The position numbers and the translations under genes were made by a program. The notes beneath the pieces were generated by a model. That model was not told the origin of the DNA. It did no database searches and worked only from the letters and a program-made list of their open reading frames with translations. A stretch of 41,620 nucleotides of DNA from DASWVC01 sp036401335. Its GTDB lineage: Bacteria; Verrucomicrobiota; Verrucomicrobiia; Chthoniobacterales; JAFAMB01. The DNA lies in the NCBI GenBank assembly GCA_036401335.1, contig DASWVC010000083.1, positions 1-41,620 on the forward strand, in the 5' to 3' direction. Positions 1 to 6,574 of the stretch are shown here, piece by piece. Each line of letters starts with the position of its first letter. Within the stretch, counting starts at the first letter, position 1.

Positions 1-109
1 GGACGGGGCGCTGGATGCCCTCAAAGGCCTGCTCATTGACCCCGGCGACACCGGCCGTCAACACGGTCCCTCCCAGGGAAGCAACGACAACCCACTGTTT
101 CAATTCCAT
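1..109 (-). CDS. Start of an exported protein (5' end only), last visible gene of the metal-response cluster
   Basis: Only about 36 N-terminal residues lie inside the window; the gene runs off the left edge. It starts at ATG 107-109, one base after the stop of the Met-rich lipoprotein gene, so it is almost certainly co-transcribed with it. The N-terminus has a lysine followed by a hydrophobic run (VVVASLGGTVLTAGVAG), as in a signal peptide. In CnrYXH clusters the genes after the sigma factor are efflux components such as an outer-membrane factor, so an efflux subunit is a reasonable guess from position alone. No family can be assigned from the visible residues. Confidence 0.6.
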   Translation of the reverse strand, partial: MELKQWVVVASLGGTVLTAGVAGVNEQAFEGIQRPV

Positions 110-110
110 G

Positions 111-512
111 CTAAGGCGATGTGTGCGTCGGTGAAGAGGGAGCGAGGGGCATTTCGGGAGCGAGGGGCATTTCCATTCCCGGCCTGCCCCCCGTGGAATC
201 CTGCGGCGCGGAGGAGTCGTGGTTAGGCGGTGCCTGCATGCCGGGCATGTCCTGCATGGAATTGCCCGACGATTCGCCCTCCGTCGGTGCCCTTCCGTTC
301 GCTGGCTGCGGCATCTTGCCGGCTTGAACAAGGGCGTGGCGCACCCGTTCCGTCAGGGCATCACGGCCCAGCGTGTGCGGCAGGGGCTGTGTCCGATCCG
401 TCGTGGCCAAAGGGCTGGCCGGGTTATCGGCCCCCCACGGGGGCGGCGGGCTGTTCGCGCAGCCCCCGAGGAGGCTCAGAGCCAGCAAGGGAACGAAAAA
501 GGATCGGGCCAT
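111..512 (-). CDS. Methionine-rich lipoprotein, putative metal-binding
   Basis: A 133-residue protein. A short signal peptide ends in a lipobox (LLGGC, Cys at about residue 18), so it should be lipidated and anchored in the outer or inner membrane. The mature part is Pro-rich and low in structure. It carries two Met clusters, MQDMPGMQ near residue 87 and PGMEMP plus PEMP near residue 112. Such spaced methionines bind Cu(I) or other soft metals in CusF, CopC and PcoA-like proteins; that is analogy, not homology. The gene ends one base before the next start and abuts the four-TM gene upstream, so it belongs to the sigma-controlled set. No named family recognised. Confidence 0.75.
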   Translation of the reverse strand: MARSFFVPLLALSLLGGCANSPPPPWGADNPASPLATTDRTQPLPHTLGRDALTERVRHALVQAGKMPQPANGRAPTEGESSGNSMQDMPGMQAPPNHDSSAPQDSTGGRPGMEMPLAPEMPLAPSSPTHTSP

Positions 513-1028
513 TTAGTGGGGGTGCGTCTCCGTTGAAGGGGTGGGCGTGTCACCGGGACGAAACTCCGGGTGACGCACCCGGCCCCCAGCCTGTGAAATG
601 TAAACGGCGAGCCCGGAACACGCGAGGGCTCCAGCCAGCGTTAGCGCGGTCAAGGGCACGCCCGTTTTCGGCCATTTGACCGGTGCAATAAGGCCCGCGA
701 TGGCCAGGGCGGCCAACCCGTAAAACGCTCCAATGGTATTTTCGGCCCGGTCCATGTGTTCGTCGAGCCACCCGGCGCCCGGGTCGTCGGCCATGCCGCG
801 CACCGTTCTGTACGCCCGCTGTCCACTCACCAGGACGGGGTAGGCGGAAAGCCCTGCCACCAAGGTGAGGATCAACGCCGTGATTTGCGCGGCCCGACTG
901 CGGAGCGCAAGGGAAATTCCCAAAGCCAAGGCTCCCAACATTACCCCGTAGATCGTCAAATGGTTTAAGACGACATGCAAGTATTCGGGCTTTTGCAGAA
1001 TTTCGAGTTCGGTCATACCGGCGTGCAT
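513..1028 (-). CDS. Four-TM membrane protein of unknown family
   Basis: A 171-residue protein with four predicted membrane segments, at about residues 24-44, 47-68, 100-117 and 124-145. The N-terminus reads EYLHVVLNHLTIYG; a His-rich first segment of this kind recalls DUF2231-type membrane proteins, but I cannot confirm that. The C-terminal tail is His- and Pro-rich. The start is ATG 1028, with an equally possible ATG at 1016 (MTELEI). The stop directly abuts the lipoprotein start, which indicates translational coupling. Its place in the metal-response cluster suggests a role in metal transport or sensing in the inner membrane. Confidence 0.75.
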   Translation of the reverse strand: MHAGMTELEILQKPEYLHVVLNHLTIYGVMLGALALGISLALRSRAAQITALILTLVAGLSAYPVLVSGQRAYRTVRGMADDPGAGWLDEHMDRAENTIGAFYGLAALAIAGLIAPVKWPKTGVPLTALTLAGALACSGLAVYISQAGGRVRHPEFRPGDTPTPSTETHPH

Positions 1029-1069
1029 TCCATGCCCAGGCAGGCCTCGAACGCCATGGAGCGGCGGAG

Positions 1070-1522
1070 CTAGTGCATGTTTTTGAAAGCGGCTTCAGGG
1101 TCTTGAGCCTTCAACCCGTCGAGCGCCCGTTCCAACCCTTGAAGGGCCGTTTCGGCTTGTTGCTGGCTGCCTTCGTCCGCTGCGCTGTGTAAATCCGTCA
1201 CCGCATTGTCCAGGTGCTTCAGGGAGGCGCCGAACATTTCGCTTTTCGGTCCGGTCAACATGGCGCTGTGCGCTTTGAGCGTGCGAATGGCCGGCCTGAT
1301 TTTCATACTTGGTGCGTGCACACCGTGCAGGTGCTTCGCCTGCACGGCCGTCGCCATGTCCTTAACCGTTTGTTGAACCGTGGCCCACGCCGTAAGGGGA
1401 TCATCATCCGAGGCGTCCGTGGCCCGCATCGCCCCGGGGGCAACACCCAGTGCAACGGTCAAAAGGAGCTTGAGCAGGTGCCCGCGCACGATGTCAAAAG
1501 AAAAGGGTCGGGGTCTCATCAT
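1070..1522 (-). CDS. Secreted helical protein of the metal-response cluster
   Basis: A 150-residue protein with an N-terminal hydrophobic signal segment (LLKLLLTVALGVAPGAMRA, about residues 17-35). The mature part is alpha-helical and His/Met-containing (KHLHGVHAPSMK), looking like a small four-helix bundle. The helical pattern recalls cytochrome c' folds, but there is no CxxCH, so it would not bind covalent haem. It is the first gene after the sigma factor, 110 bp away, and has its own copy of the TGAGGG-N16-CGTTT motif at 1529-1555. That motif ends only a few bases from the ATG, so the transcript may be leaderless or start at the second ATG (1519). Confidence 0.72.
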   Translation of the reverse strand: MMRPRPFSFDIVRGHLLKLLLTVALGVAPGAMRATDASDDDPLTAWATVQQTVKDMATAVQAKHLHGVHAPSMKIRPAIRTLKAHSAMLTGPKSEMFGASLKHLDNAVTDLHSAADEGSQQQAETALQGLERALDGLKAQDPEAAFKNMH

Positions 1523-1528
1523 CGGTAT

Positions 1529-1555
1529 AAACGCAGCCGCCGCTCCTAACCCTCA
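1529..1555 (-). promoter_or_regulatory. Candidate ECF promoter before the target genes
   Basis: Read on the minus strand: TGAGGG (1555-1550), a 16-nt spacer (1549-1534), then CGTTT (1533-1529), followed by ATACCG. The same blocks with the same 16-nt spacing lie before the regulatory operon at 2997-3023. A TGAGGG/CGTTT pair at -35/-10 distance fits an ECF-type promoter; recognition by the sigma factor encoded here is inference. The downstream block lies 7 bases before the ATG at 1522. Confidence 0.55.
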
Positions 1556-1632
1556 CCCAACCTTTTATCGGAATGAGGGGCGGGAGGCGTTCTCCCTGAA
1601 CGAAAGGCGACGGCTCCTTCCTCACGCAAATT

Positions 1633-2214
1633 TCAATAACCCTCTTTATCAAGTTTCTGCGTCAGCAGCTTGCGGGCACGGTAGACCTTCATTTCCACGG
1701 CCTTGGAAGAGATTTGGAGCAGCTCTGCCGCTTCCGCGTGGGAGTGGCCTTCCAAAGCCGTGAGCACGAGGGGCCCGCGCAGGTCAAACGGCAGTCCGTT
1801 GATTGCTTTTTCCAAGGCGGCCAGCCCCTCGTGGGCCTGTGCTTGTGCGTCCGGGCGACTCGAAGGCGGTGTGGCCGGTTCCTGGTCCACCGGAACCGAC
1901 CCCAGCGACACCGAGCAGGCCGCCTCCCGGTGCGCCCTGCGGCGAGAAAAGTCACGGCAAAGGTTGAGCGCAATCCGGTAAAGCCACGTTGCGAATTTTG
2001 CGCGCGGCTGGAAAGTTCGGATGCCGAGGTACGCCCGAACGAAGGCTTCCTGGGTCAGATCGACGGCATCGGCTTCATTGGCGACGTGCCGGTGCACGAA
2101 GCGCAAGACGCCCTCGCGGTGACGCCGCATGAGTTCGCGGTAGGCATCGTCGTGCCCGGCCTGCAGGTCGTGGACCAAGGCCAGGTCCGGATCTGGCGGC
2201 TCCATGGGCCTCAC
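1633..2214 (-). CDS. ECF RNA polymerase sigma factor, CnrH-like
   Basis: A sigma-70 family protein of 193 residues. Region 2 (about residues 15-90) contains DAVDLTQEAFVRAY and the ATWLYRIALNLCRD stretch. Region 4 (about 130-188) contains the helix-turn-helix GHSHAEAAELLQISSKAVEMKVYRAR pattern. It directs transcription of its target genes when released from the anti-sigma factor. The GTG start overlaps the stop of the sensor gene by four bases (GTGA); ATG at 2205 is an alternative. The gene order anti-sigma, sensor, sigma matches cnrY-cnrX-cnrH, which supports a metal-responsive role. The envelope-protein genes downstream are its likely targets. Confidence 0.93.
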   Translation of the reverse strand: MRPMEPPDPDLALVHDLQAGHDDAYRELMRRHREGVLRFVHRHVANEADAVDLTQEAFVRAYLGIRTFQPRAKFATWLYRIALNLCRDFSRRRAHREAACSVSLGSVPVDQEPATPPSSRPDAQAQAHEGLAALEKAINGLPFDLRGPLVLTALEGHSHAEAAELLQISSKAVEMKVYRARKLLTQKLDKEGY

Positions 2215-2660
2215 GGTTCGCCGTCAACGTCCGCCAGGGCGCGAGCGGTCAGGTCAAGGAGCTTTTCAGATTGATCCGGACGCAACACCCCCTGCATGTC
2301 AAAAACGTGCTGGAGCGTCGCCTTTTGCAGGTCGCCCTGCGCCGCATGGATTTCTTCTACCAGGTAGACGACGCGAGGGGTTTCGGCCTTGTCTTCCTTG
2401 ATCGCCGTCGCCAGTTCGGCATTGGCCTGCGCAATCCGACGGGTCAGTTCCCCTTTCCGGGCCTGGAAAGCCGCTTCAATCGGCGCCAAAGCGCGATCTT
2501 GGTCGGCAGTAAGGCCAAGCTGCCGGTGAATCCACCGGTGCGCCGAGGCCGGGTCTTCGCCCCGTTTTTCCAAGACCCGCACGGTGGTGAAACAAGTAGC
2601 GGCCGACACCAAGGCCACCAACGCCAGCATCAAAAGCAGTTGCAGCGCACGCCCGTTCAT
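2211..2660 (-). CDS. CnrX-like periplasmic heavy-metal sensor
   Basis: A 149-residue protein with a membrane anchor (residues 6-26) and a periplasmic four-helix hairpin. The start is ATG 2658-2660, which overlaps the upstream stop (ATGA) and removes an implausible longer N-terminus. The domain signature HRWIHRQLGLT is typical of the periplasmic heavy-metal sensor / CnrX family. H41, H45, E62, H118 and M122 fall one residue from the CnrX ligands H42, H46, E63, H119 and M123, so all five metal-ligand positions are kept. The Met ligand is characteristic of Ni/Co sensing in CnrX. It probably relays periplasmic metal status to the membrane-bound anti-sigma factor. Confidence 0.88.
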   Translation of the reverse strand: MNGRALQLLLMLALVALVSAATCFTTVRVLEKRGEDPASAHRWIHRQLGLTADQDRALAPIEAAFQARKGELTRRIAQANAELATAIKEDKAETPRVVYLVEEIHAAQGDLQKATLQHVFDMQGVLRPDQSEKLLDLTARALADVDGEP

Positions 2661-2971
2661 CGCCGTCCCGTTAACCGCGTCGAGGGCAGGGCAGGCACGC
2701 GAATCGAAAAAACCTCCAGGCCCAGCCCACGAGGAAAGGACGACCGTGCCTGCAGGAACCCGGCGTTCACCGAAACCACCAGGACGACCAGCAACGCCGC
2801 AGTTGCCCCCAGCGGCCGAAACAGCATGGCCACCGCGGCTTCCCACCCCCCTTCCGGCGTTCGCCGGTGCGCGATGGCGTCCCAGACGCCCCGGTCAAAG
2901 CCCGGGGGCAGCGCGGGTGGTGGTTTCTGGGCCAAGCGTTTCAGCCATGCGTCAAGGGTCGGATCGTCCAT
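2657..2971 (-). CDS. CnrY-like membrane-bound anti-sigma factor
   Basis: A 104-residue protein with a short cytoplasmic part (1-52), one TM helix (about 53-71, LGATAALLVVLVVSVNAG) and a short periplasmic tail. Size, topology and position match CnrY, a roughly 95-residue anti-sigma factor with a small sigma-binding cytosolic segment. Sequence similarity to CnrY cannot be judged by eye, so the role rests on topology and gene order. Its stop overlaps the sensor start (ATGA). It is the first gene of the operon, and the second copy of the TGAGGG-N16-CGTTT motif lies just upstream, at 2997-3023. Confidence 0.72.
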   Translation of the reverse strand: MDDPTLDAWLKRLAQKPPPALPPGFDRGVWDAIAHRRTPEGGWEAAVAMLFRPLGATAALLVVLVVSVNAGFLQARSSFPRGLGLEVFSIRVPALPSTRLTGRR

Positions 2972-2996
2972 GGGATTGCGGTGCGTTCACGGTAAC

Positions 2997-3023
2997 AAAC
3001 GACGGCGCGTGGCGCATCCCTCA
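2997..3023 (-). promoter_or_regulatory. Candidate autoregulated ECF promoter of the sensor/sigma operon
   Basis: Read on the minus strand: TGAGGG (3023-3018), a 16-nt spacer (3017-3002), CGTTT (3001-2997), then GTTACCG. It shares both blocks, the exact spacing and the following TACCG with the motif at 1529-1555. Transcription would start about 20 bases before the ATG at 2971, a normal leader length. Autoregulation by the ECF factor would fit the CnrYXH precedent. Confidence 0.55.
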
Positions 3024-3151
3024 CAACTTCTCTAAAACCCTGCGGGCAAATCACGGAGGGGTGACTTGTACCCGGCGCTTGCCTGCGGCGAAGCGCTGGG
3101 GCACACGGGATAACAGGCAACCGGCAACCCACTTCTGCTTTCTGAGTGTTT

Positions 3152-3500
3152 TCAAGAACAGCAACCAAGCGCGCAGCACGCCTCGGGTTTGTGCGGGGAG
3201 GCACAAAGGCGCTGAGCCGCGCCGCCAGGCAAACCGGCCAGGGTGGCAATCGTCCCTTCAACGCTCGGCCGTTCCAATTGACGCAGAATCGAGGCAGCGT
3301 TGTCACGGCTGACGGCCAGGATCCGGTGGTATTCGGCAGCCGCCAGGAGCCGTTCTCGGACTCGTTGCGGCCCCCCTTCCTGCGGCCAAGAGGACAAAGC
3401 GCGGATGATTTTCAGGTTGGCTGGATCGGGAGCATCCAGCCAGGCGGGCCGCGACAAAATCAGGGCCTTGCGACGAGCCAGGGACCGCGCCGGCTCGAGG
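3152..3500 (-). pseudogene. C-terminal fragment of an unidentified gene
   Basis: An open frame of about 115 codons ends at 3152 and reads like real protein (helical and charged, with the stretches LKIIRALSSWPQ and RERLLAAAEYHRIL). It has no credible start: its 5' end joins the HAF-repeat remnant near 3495 in a different frame. I interpret it as the tail of a lost gene fused by deletion. The family is unknown. Confidence 0.4.
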
Positions 3501-4129
3501 AACATCGAACTTGGTAACCACGCCATCCGGGTACCGCACAAAGCCGTGATAAACGACGTTCGGATCGTCCCAATATCCTGTGATCACTCCAAACGGAGAG
3601 ATCCATAGCGCAGATGTATTAACCGCACCTGGTACATTGAACACGGTGAAAGCCCCTCCGAAACTGCGAATGAAGCCTTTAAAAGCTCCATTTGCGAAAT
3701 TAGCGATTCCCACGATCGTACCCGCCGGGTCGATGCTGAAAGCTAGGGTACCGGAGGCGCCAGGTGCCCTGAAAGATTCGATGGAGCCGTTACGCTCCCG
3801 CAGGTAGCCCTCGTAGTTTCCACTGCTGTTTACTGAACAACCAGTCGCGATTCCCAACGGATTGAGACCCGACCCGCTTACGGCAAAAGTGCCCTCATCG
3901 GGGCCCGTGCCAGCATCGGGAGCATCGAACAAAGTGAGCGCGCCGCCAGGGGAACGGATGAAACTACGTGCCACGCCCTTGTCGTCTGCCACCTGCCCCG
4001 AGATGGCACCCTCGCAGTTGATGCTCAGGAATTGTGTACCTTTGTTTCTACCTGTGCCAGCGCGCAAAGGATCACGGACAGCGTGAGAACTGCCTGCTTC
4101 GAAGCTCCGGCGAAGGCCGTCGAAGCCAT
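3495..4129 (-). pseudogene. HAF-repeat exported protein, frameshifted and truncated
   Basis: Starts at ATG 4127-4129 with a signal peptide (ASKQAVLTLSVILCALA). A frame change around 4040-4065 then leads into HAF-type repeats: several units of the form GGAxTxFxxPGA ... INxxGxIxGY, for example FIRSFGGAFTVFNVPGAVN and HGFVRYPDGVVTKFDVP. HAF repeats occur in secreted beta-rich proteins of unclear function, common in Acidobacteria and Verrucomicrobia. Repeat coding stops near 3495, where the sequence runs into unrelated DNA. The frameshift and the lost 3' end make it a pseudogene. Confidence 0.6.
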
Positions 4130-4247
4130 CTTCACGAAATTGCAGACCGCAGCCGCTTTTTCACCTCCACGAAGGGGTGCCGCATTTCCCGTTTTGTTGC
4201 GCAGAGGCCTCCACGCTTGCGGCGCTCGGCCCCGCGGGCTGTACGGC

Positions 4248-4635
4248 ATGGGCTCGGTTCGGGCCGTTTCGGAACGCGTCGTGCAAGGGATGGACGCCTT
4301 GATCGGCTGCAACAGTGCCTTAGTGGTTCACCACGACCGCAAGGTGAAAACCCAGAACATCTGGGTCGAGAACGTCGGGTCCGACTTGCAACGGTTCGCA
4401 CCCGCCCTGTGGGTGTTGCGCCAGGAGCATCCAGGGTTCAAAAACCTTCGCCTGTATGCGACGCAAACGACCACCCTCTCCGACCTGATGCCGTTTTCCC
4501 GCTGGCGAAAGACGGCCTTGTACAATGAGGTGTACGCTAAATTGGGCATGCAGGAACAACTGGCCGGCGTCTTTCCGTTTGCCCGGCCCGCCTTGGCGGG
4601 GGTGGTGTTGAACCGCGGCCGGCGCACCTTCACCC
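4248..4635 (+). pseudogene. LuxR-family regulator, N-terminal sensory part only
   Basis: About 130 codons match the N-terminal region of a common LuxR-type regulator family. Landmarks are a GMDALIGCNSALVVHH start, SDLMPFSRWRKTALYNEVY in the middle and a final LNRGRRTFT, which normally leads into the linker and the C-terminal helix-turn-helix. Here the coding breaks exactly there and the DNA-binding domain is absent. The break coincides with the 30-bp dispersed repeat at 4642-4671, suggesting a rearrangement at that element. Confidence 0.6.
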
Positions 4636-4641
4636 ATTGCC

Positions 4642-4671
4642 GGCACCCTTTCACTTTTCGTCTTGTGGCAT
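4642..4671. repeat. Dispersed 30-bp repeat, copy 1
   Basis: This stretch (GGCACCCTTTCACTTTTCG followed by TCTTGTGGCAT) matches 13121-13150 at 26 of 30 positions. Three of the four differences are C/T transitions. It sits directly behind the truncated LuxR remnant. It may be a small interspersed element or a shared terminator-like sequence. Confidence 0.5.
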
Positions 4672-4810
4672 TCTCGGGATCAAGTGTTGTTCGACAAAGG
4701 CGCAGGGCAACCCTGATCGAAGTCAGACCACGAGACACGTGATACCCTTTCGTGCTCAAGCGGACGTTTTATGGATTGCGTAAAAGAAACCAGACCTTGA
4801 TGCGTACCGT

Positions 4811-4996
4811 ATGTTAGCCGTAGGAAAAACCAGGCGTCGGGTGGGCAACGTCACGGGTTGGAAAGTCGGGGATCGCGTCACGACGGAAACTTATTTTTAT
4901 ACGTGCGGCCAATGTGAGCCTTGCCGTTGGGGCCGCAAAAACCTTTGCATCAACCGTAAATCGATCCCGTTCGACCGCAACGGTAAGCAGGCGTGA
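4811..4996 (+). pseudogene. Fragment of a zinc-dependent alcohol dehydrogenase (GroES-like domain)
   Basis: About 40 codons match the GroES-like N-terminal domain of medium-chain dehydrogenases of the sorbitol/threonine dehydrogenase type. The segment GWKVGDRVTTETYFYTCGQ leads into CEPCRWGRKNLC, the four-cysteine structural zinc lobe. The catalytic-zinc residues before it and the whole nucleotide-binding domain after it are missing. The frame ends at 4996, so it cannot make an enzyme. Confidence 0.7.
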
Positions 4997-5043
4997 TCCA
5001 ATGCGTGACCATTTTATTTTCAAGGTTGGATCAAACCAAAAAG

Positions 5044-5229
5044 CAGCCAGGCGAGTTGGCGCTGATTGCGGCGCATGACTGGGACGTCGATGGTGCAAGC
5101 AAAGCCGGCCTCACCACGTGCTATCTTGTGCGCAACCAACCGCGCGGTTTCTCCGCCATGAATGCACCGGATGCGAGCGGGCGTTCGCTGCCGGAGGTGG
5201 TGCGCAGCCTGCTGGCCTTTGCGGGTTAG
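5044..5229 (+). pseudogene. C-terminal fragment of a type II haloacid dehalogenase
   Basis: About 60 codons match the C-terminal part of L-2-haloacid dehalogenases (HAD superfamily). The string ALIAAHDWDVDGASKAGLTT corresponds to the family's conserved VAAHxWDxxGAxxAGL motif, which holds the late catalytic acidic residue; an SLPEVVRSLLAF end follows. The nucleophile Asp domain is absent. The open frame begins in unrelated sequence at 4993, so this is a remnant. Confidence 0.65.
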
Positions 5230-5392
5230 AGTCGCAGTTCGCCGCTTGGAAAGGCACAAGGCTTCCTTTTGCGCCTCAAAAGGTTGAAGCTGAAATGAGC
5301 GCCGCCCCCGGTTGCGCAAACGCCGGCAAGTGGTGACTGGGGCAACACTCGAAGTACCATTTCCAAGAACCTCGTGCAGAGTAGGGGGCATC

Positions 5393-5692
5393 ATGATCCG
5401 CCATACCGTCGTTTTTGCACTTAGGCATGCTCCAAACTCAGCTCCGGAAAAGGCCTTTCTGGACGCTGCCATGCGCCTGGCCAGTATTCCGTCAGTCAAA
5501 AACTTTGAGCGCCTGAGACAAACCAGTCCGAAGAACGATTTCAGGTTCGGGTTCTCGATGGAGTTTGACACCCAGGAAGACTACGATTTCTACAACAAAC
5601 ATCCCGACCACGTGGGTTTCGTTCAAACCCGGTGGATCCCGGAAGTCTCGACCTTTCTGGAAATCGATTACGAAAAGCTCGACCGGGGTTAG
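5393..5692 (+). CDS. Dabb family (stress-responsive alpha/beta-barrel) protein
   Basis: A protein of 99 residues starting at ATG 5393 behind a GTAGGGGG ribosome-binding site. MIRHTVVFALRH at the start, the FEFDTQEDYDFYNKHPDHVGFV-like stretch and the closing FLEIDYE are the landmarks of the Dabb domain, a ferredoxin-like alpha+beta barrel that usually dimerises. Family members range from plant stress proteins to polyketide cyclases, so the substrate cannot be inferred. It stands alone, with remnants on its left and a convergent gene on its right. Confidence 0.85.
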   Translation: MIRHTVVFALRHAPNSAPEKAFLDAAMRLASIPSVKNFERLRQTSPKNDFRFGFSMEFDTQEDYDFYNKHPDHVGFVQTRWIPEVSTFLEIDYEKLDRG

Positions 5693-5729
5693 CAACTGGT
5701 GCACCCCAGGACAAGCGTGACTGCTTGAC

Positions 5730-5769
5730 TCGTCCCAAATGGTTGCCTCAAAGTAACCAAACGGGACGA
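5730..5769. terminator. Inverted repeat between convergent genes, possible bidirectional terminator
   Basis: TCGTCCC (5730-5736) pairs with GGGACGA (5763-5769). Inside it GGTT (5741-5744) pairs with AACC (5755-5758). The two helices are separated by a symmetrical 4/4 internal loop and closed by a 10-nt loop. It lies between the 3' ends of the Dabb and SDR genes. No T-tract follows, so intrinsic termination is uncertain. Confidence 0.4.
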
Positions 5770-5805
5770 CCCTGGTCCGCGGTTCAACCGCAGCTGACTC
5801 CAGGA

Positions 5806-6438
5806 TCAGATCGCGTTTTTCTGCTGCGCGTCGGGAAAGTCAGCGCTCAGCGTGGTCTCCGCCCAGGCATCAAAATTCGCCTTCAGCGTTTCCAATTTTT
5901 TGTAAGCGAGATCGAGTGCTGGTTTGCCGAGCAGCAATCGTAGTGGTGTGTCTTTGGCTTCGACGGCGTACTTGGTCGCGTGATAATACCCGGTGGCCGG
6001 AAAGCTGACCAGGCCGCCGATGGACGAGAAATTGACGATGCGGCCTTTCTTGCGCGCGCGCATGCCGGGCAGCACCGCTTGGGTGACGGCGATCAACCCG
6101 AAGACGTTGGTCTCAAATTGGGCCCGGATTTCGTCGTCCTCGCCCTCCTCAATGGCGGCAAGGTAACCGTAACCGGCGTTGTTGACCAGCACGTCAATGG
6201 CGCCGAACTTTTCTTCCGCCACTTGAACCGTGCGGGCGACCATCTCCCGGTCATTAACGTCGAGCTCCAGAATAAGGGTATTGTCCTCGTGCCCTTCAAC
6301 GACCGCGCGTATGGGTTCCGGGTTGCAGGCCGTAGCAACGACGCGCCAGCCGCGGCCAAGGACCTGCGTGACGAGTTCCCGGCCGAAACCAGTGGAGCAA
6401 CCGGTAATGAACCAGACCGGGGCGTTATCTTGTGGCAT
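5806..6438 (-). CDS. Short-chain dehydrogenase (SDR) with internal in-frame deletion
   Basis: Classical SDR N-terminus: TGCSTGFG cofactor motif (12-19), NNAG (86-89), active-site Ser in VNFSSIGG (near 139) and Y152-xxx-K156. It starts at ATG 6438. Directly after KYAVE (160) the protein jumps to a C-terminal tail (PLRLLLGKPALDLAYKKLE) that in full-length relatives lies roughly 70 residues further on. The result is 210 residues instead of about 280. The missing piece includes the substrate-binding loop and the cofactor loop after the catalytic Lys, so activity is doubtful. The frame is kept, so a protein may still be made. Confidence 0.8.
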   Translation of the reverse strand: MPQDNAPVWFITGCSTGFGRELVTQVLGRGWRVVATACNPEPIRAVVEGHEDNTLILELDVNDREMVARTVQVAEEKFGAIDVLVNNAGYGYLAAIEEGEDDEIRAQFETNVFGLIAVTQAVLPGMRARKKGRIVNFSSIGGLVSFPATGYYHATKYAVEAKDTPLRLLLGKPALDLAYKKLETLKANFDAWAETTLSADFPDAQQKNAI

Positions 6439-6574
6439 CCTCTTTTCCTTGTTGGTTGTTGAAACGAGCTGCGGAGGCTTCAGCCCCCTCCGGTCGCAGG
6501 GCTTTACCTTCCCATCCATGAAGACCCGTTTTTTGGCAAGGCGTAAACCACGGTTGACGCTCGCCGGAGGGAGG

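Noticed and set aside
219..3035. Plus-strand open frames opposite the metal-response cluster
   Set aside because: They are antisense shadows: low-complexity, Arg/Pro-rich, without starts or domains, and covered by well-supported minus-strand genes.
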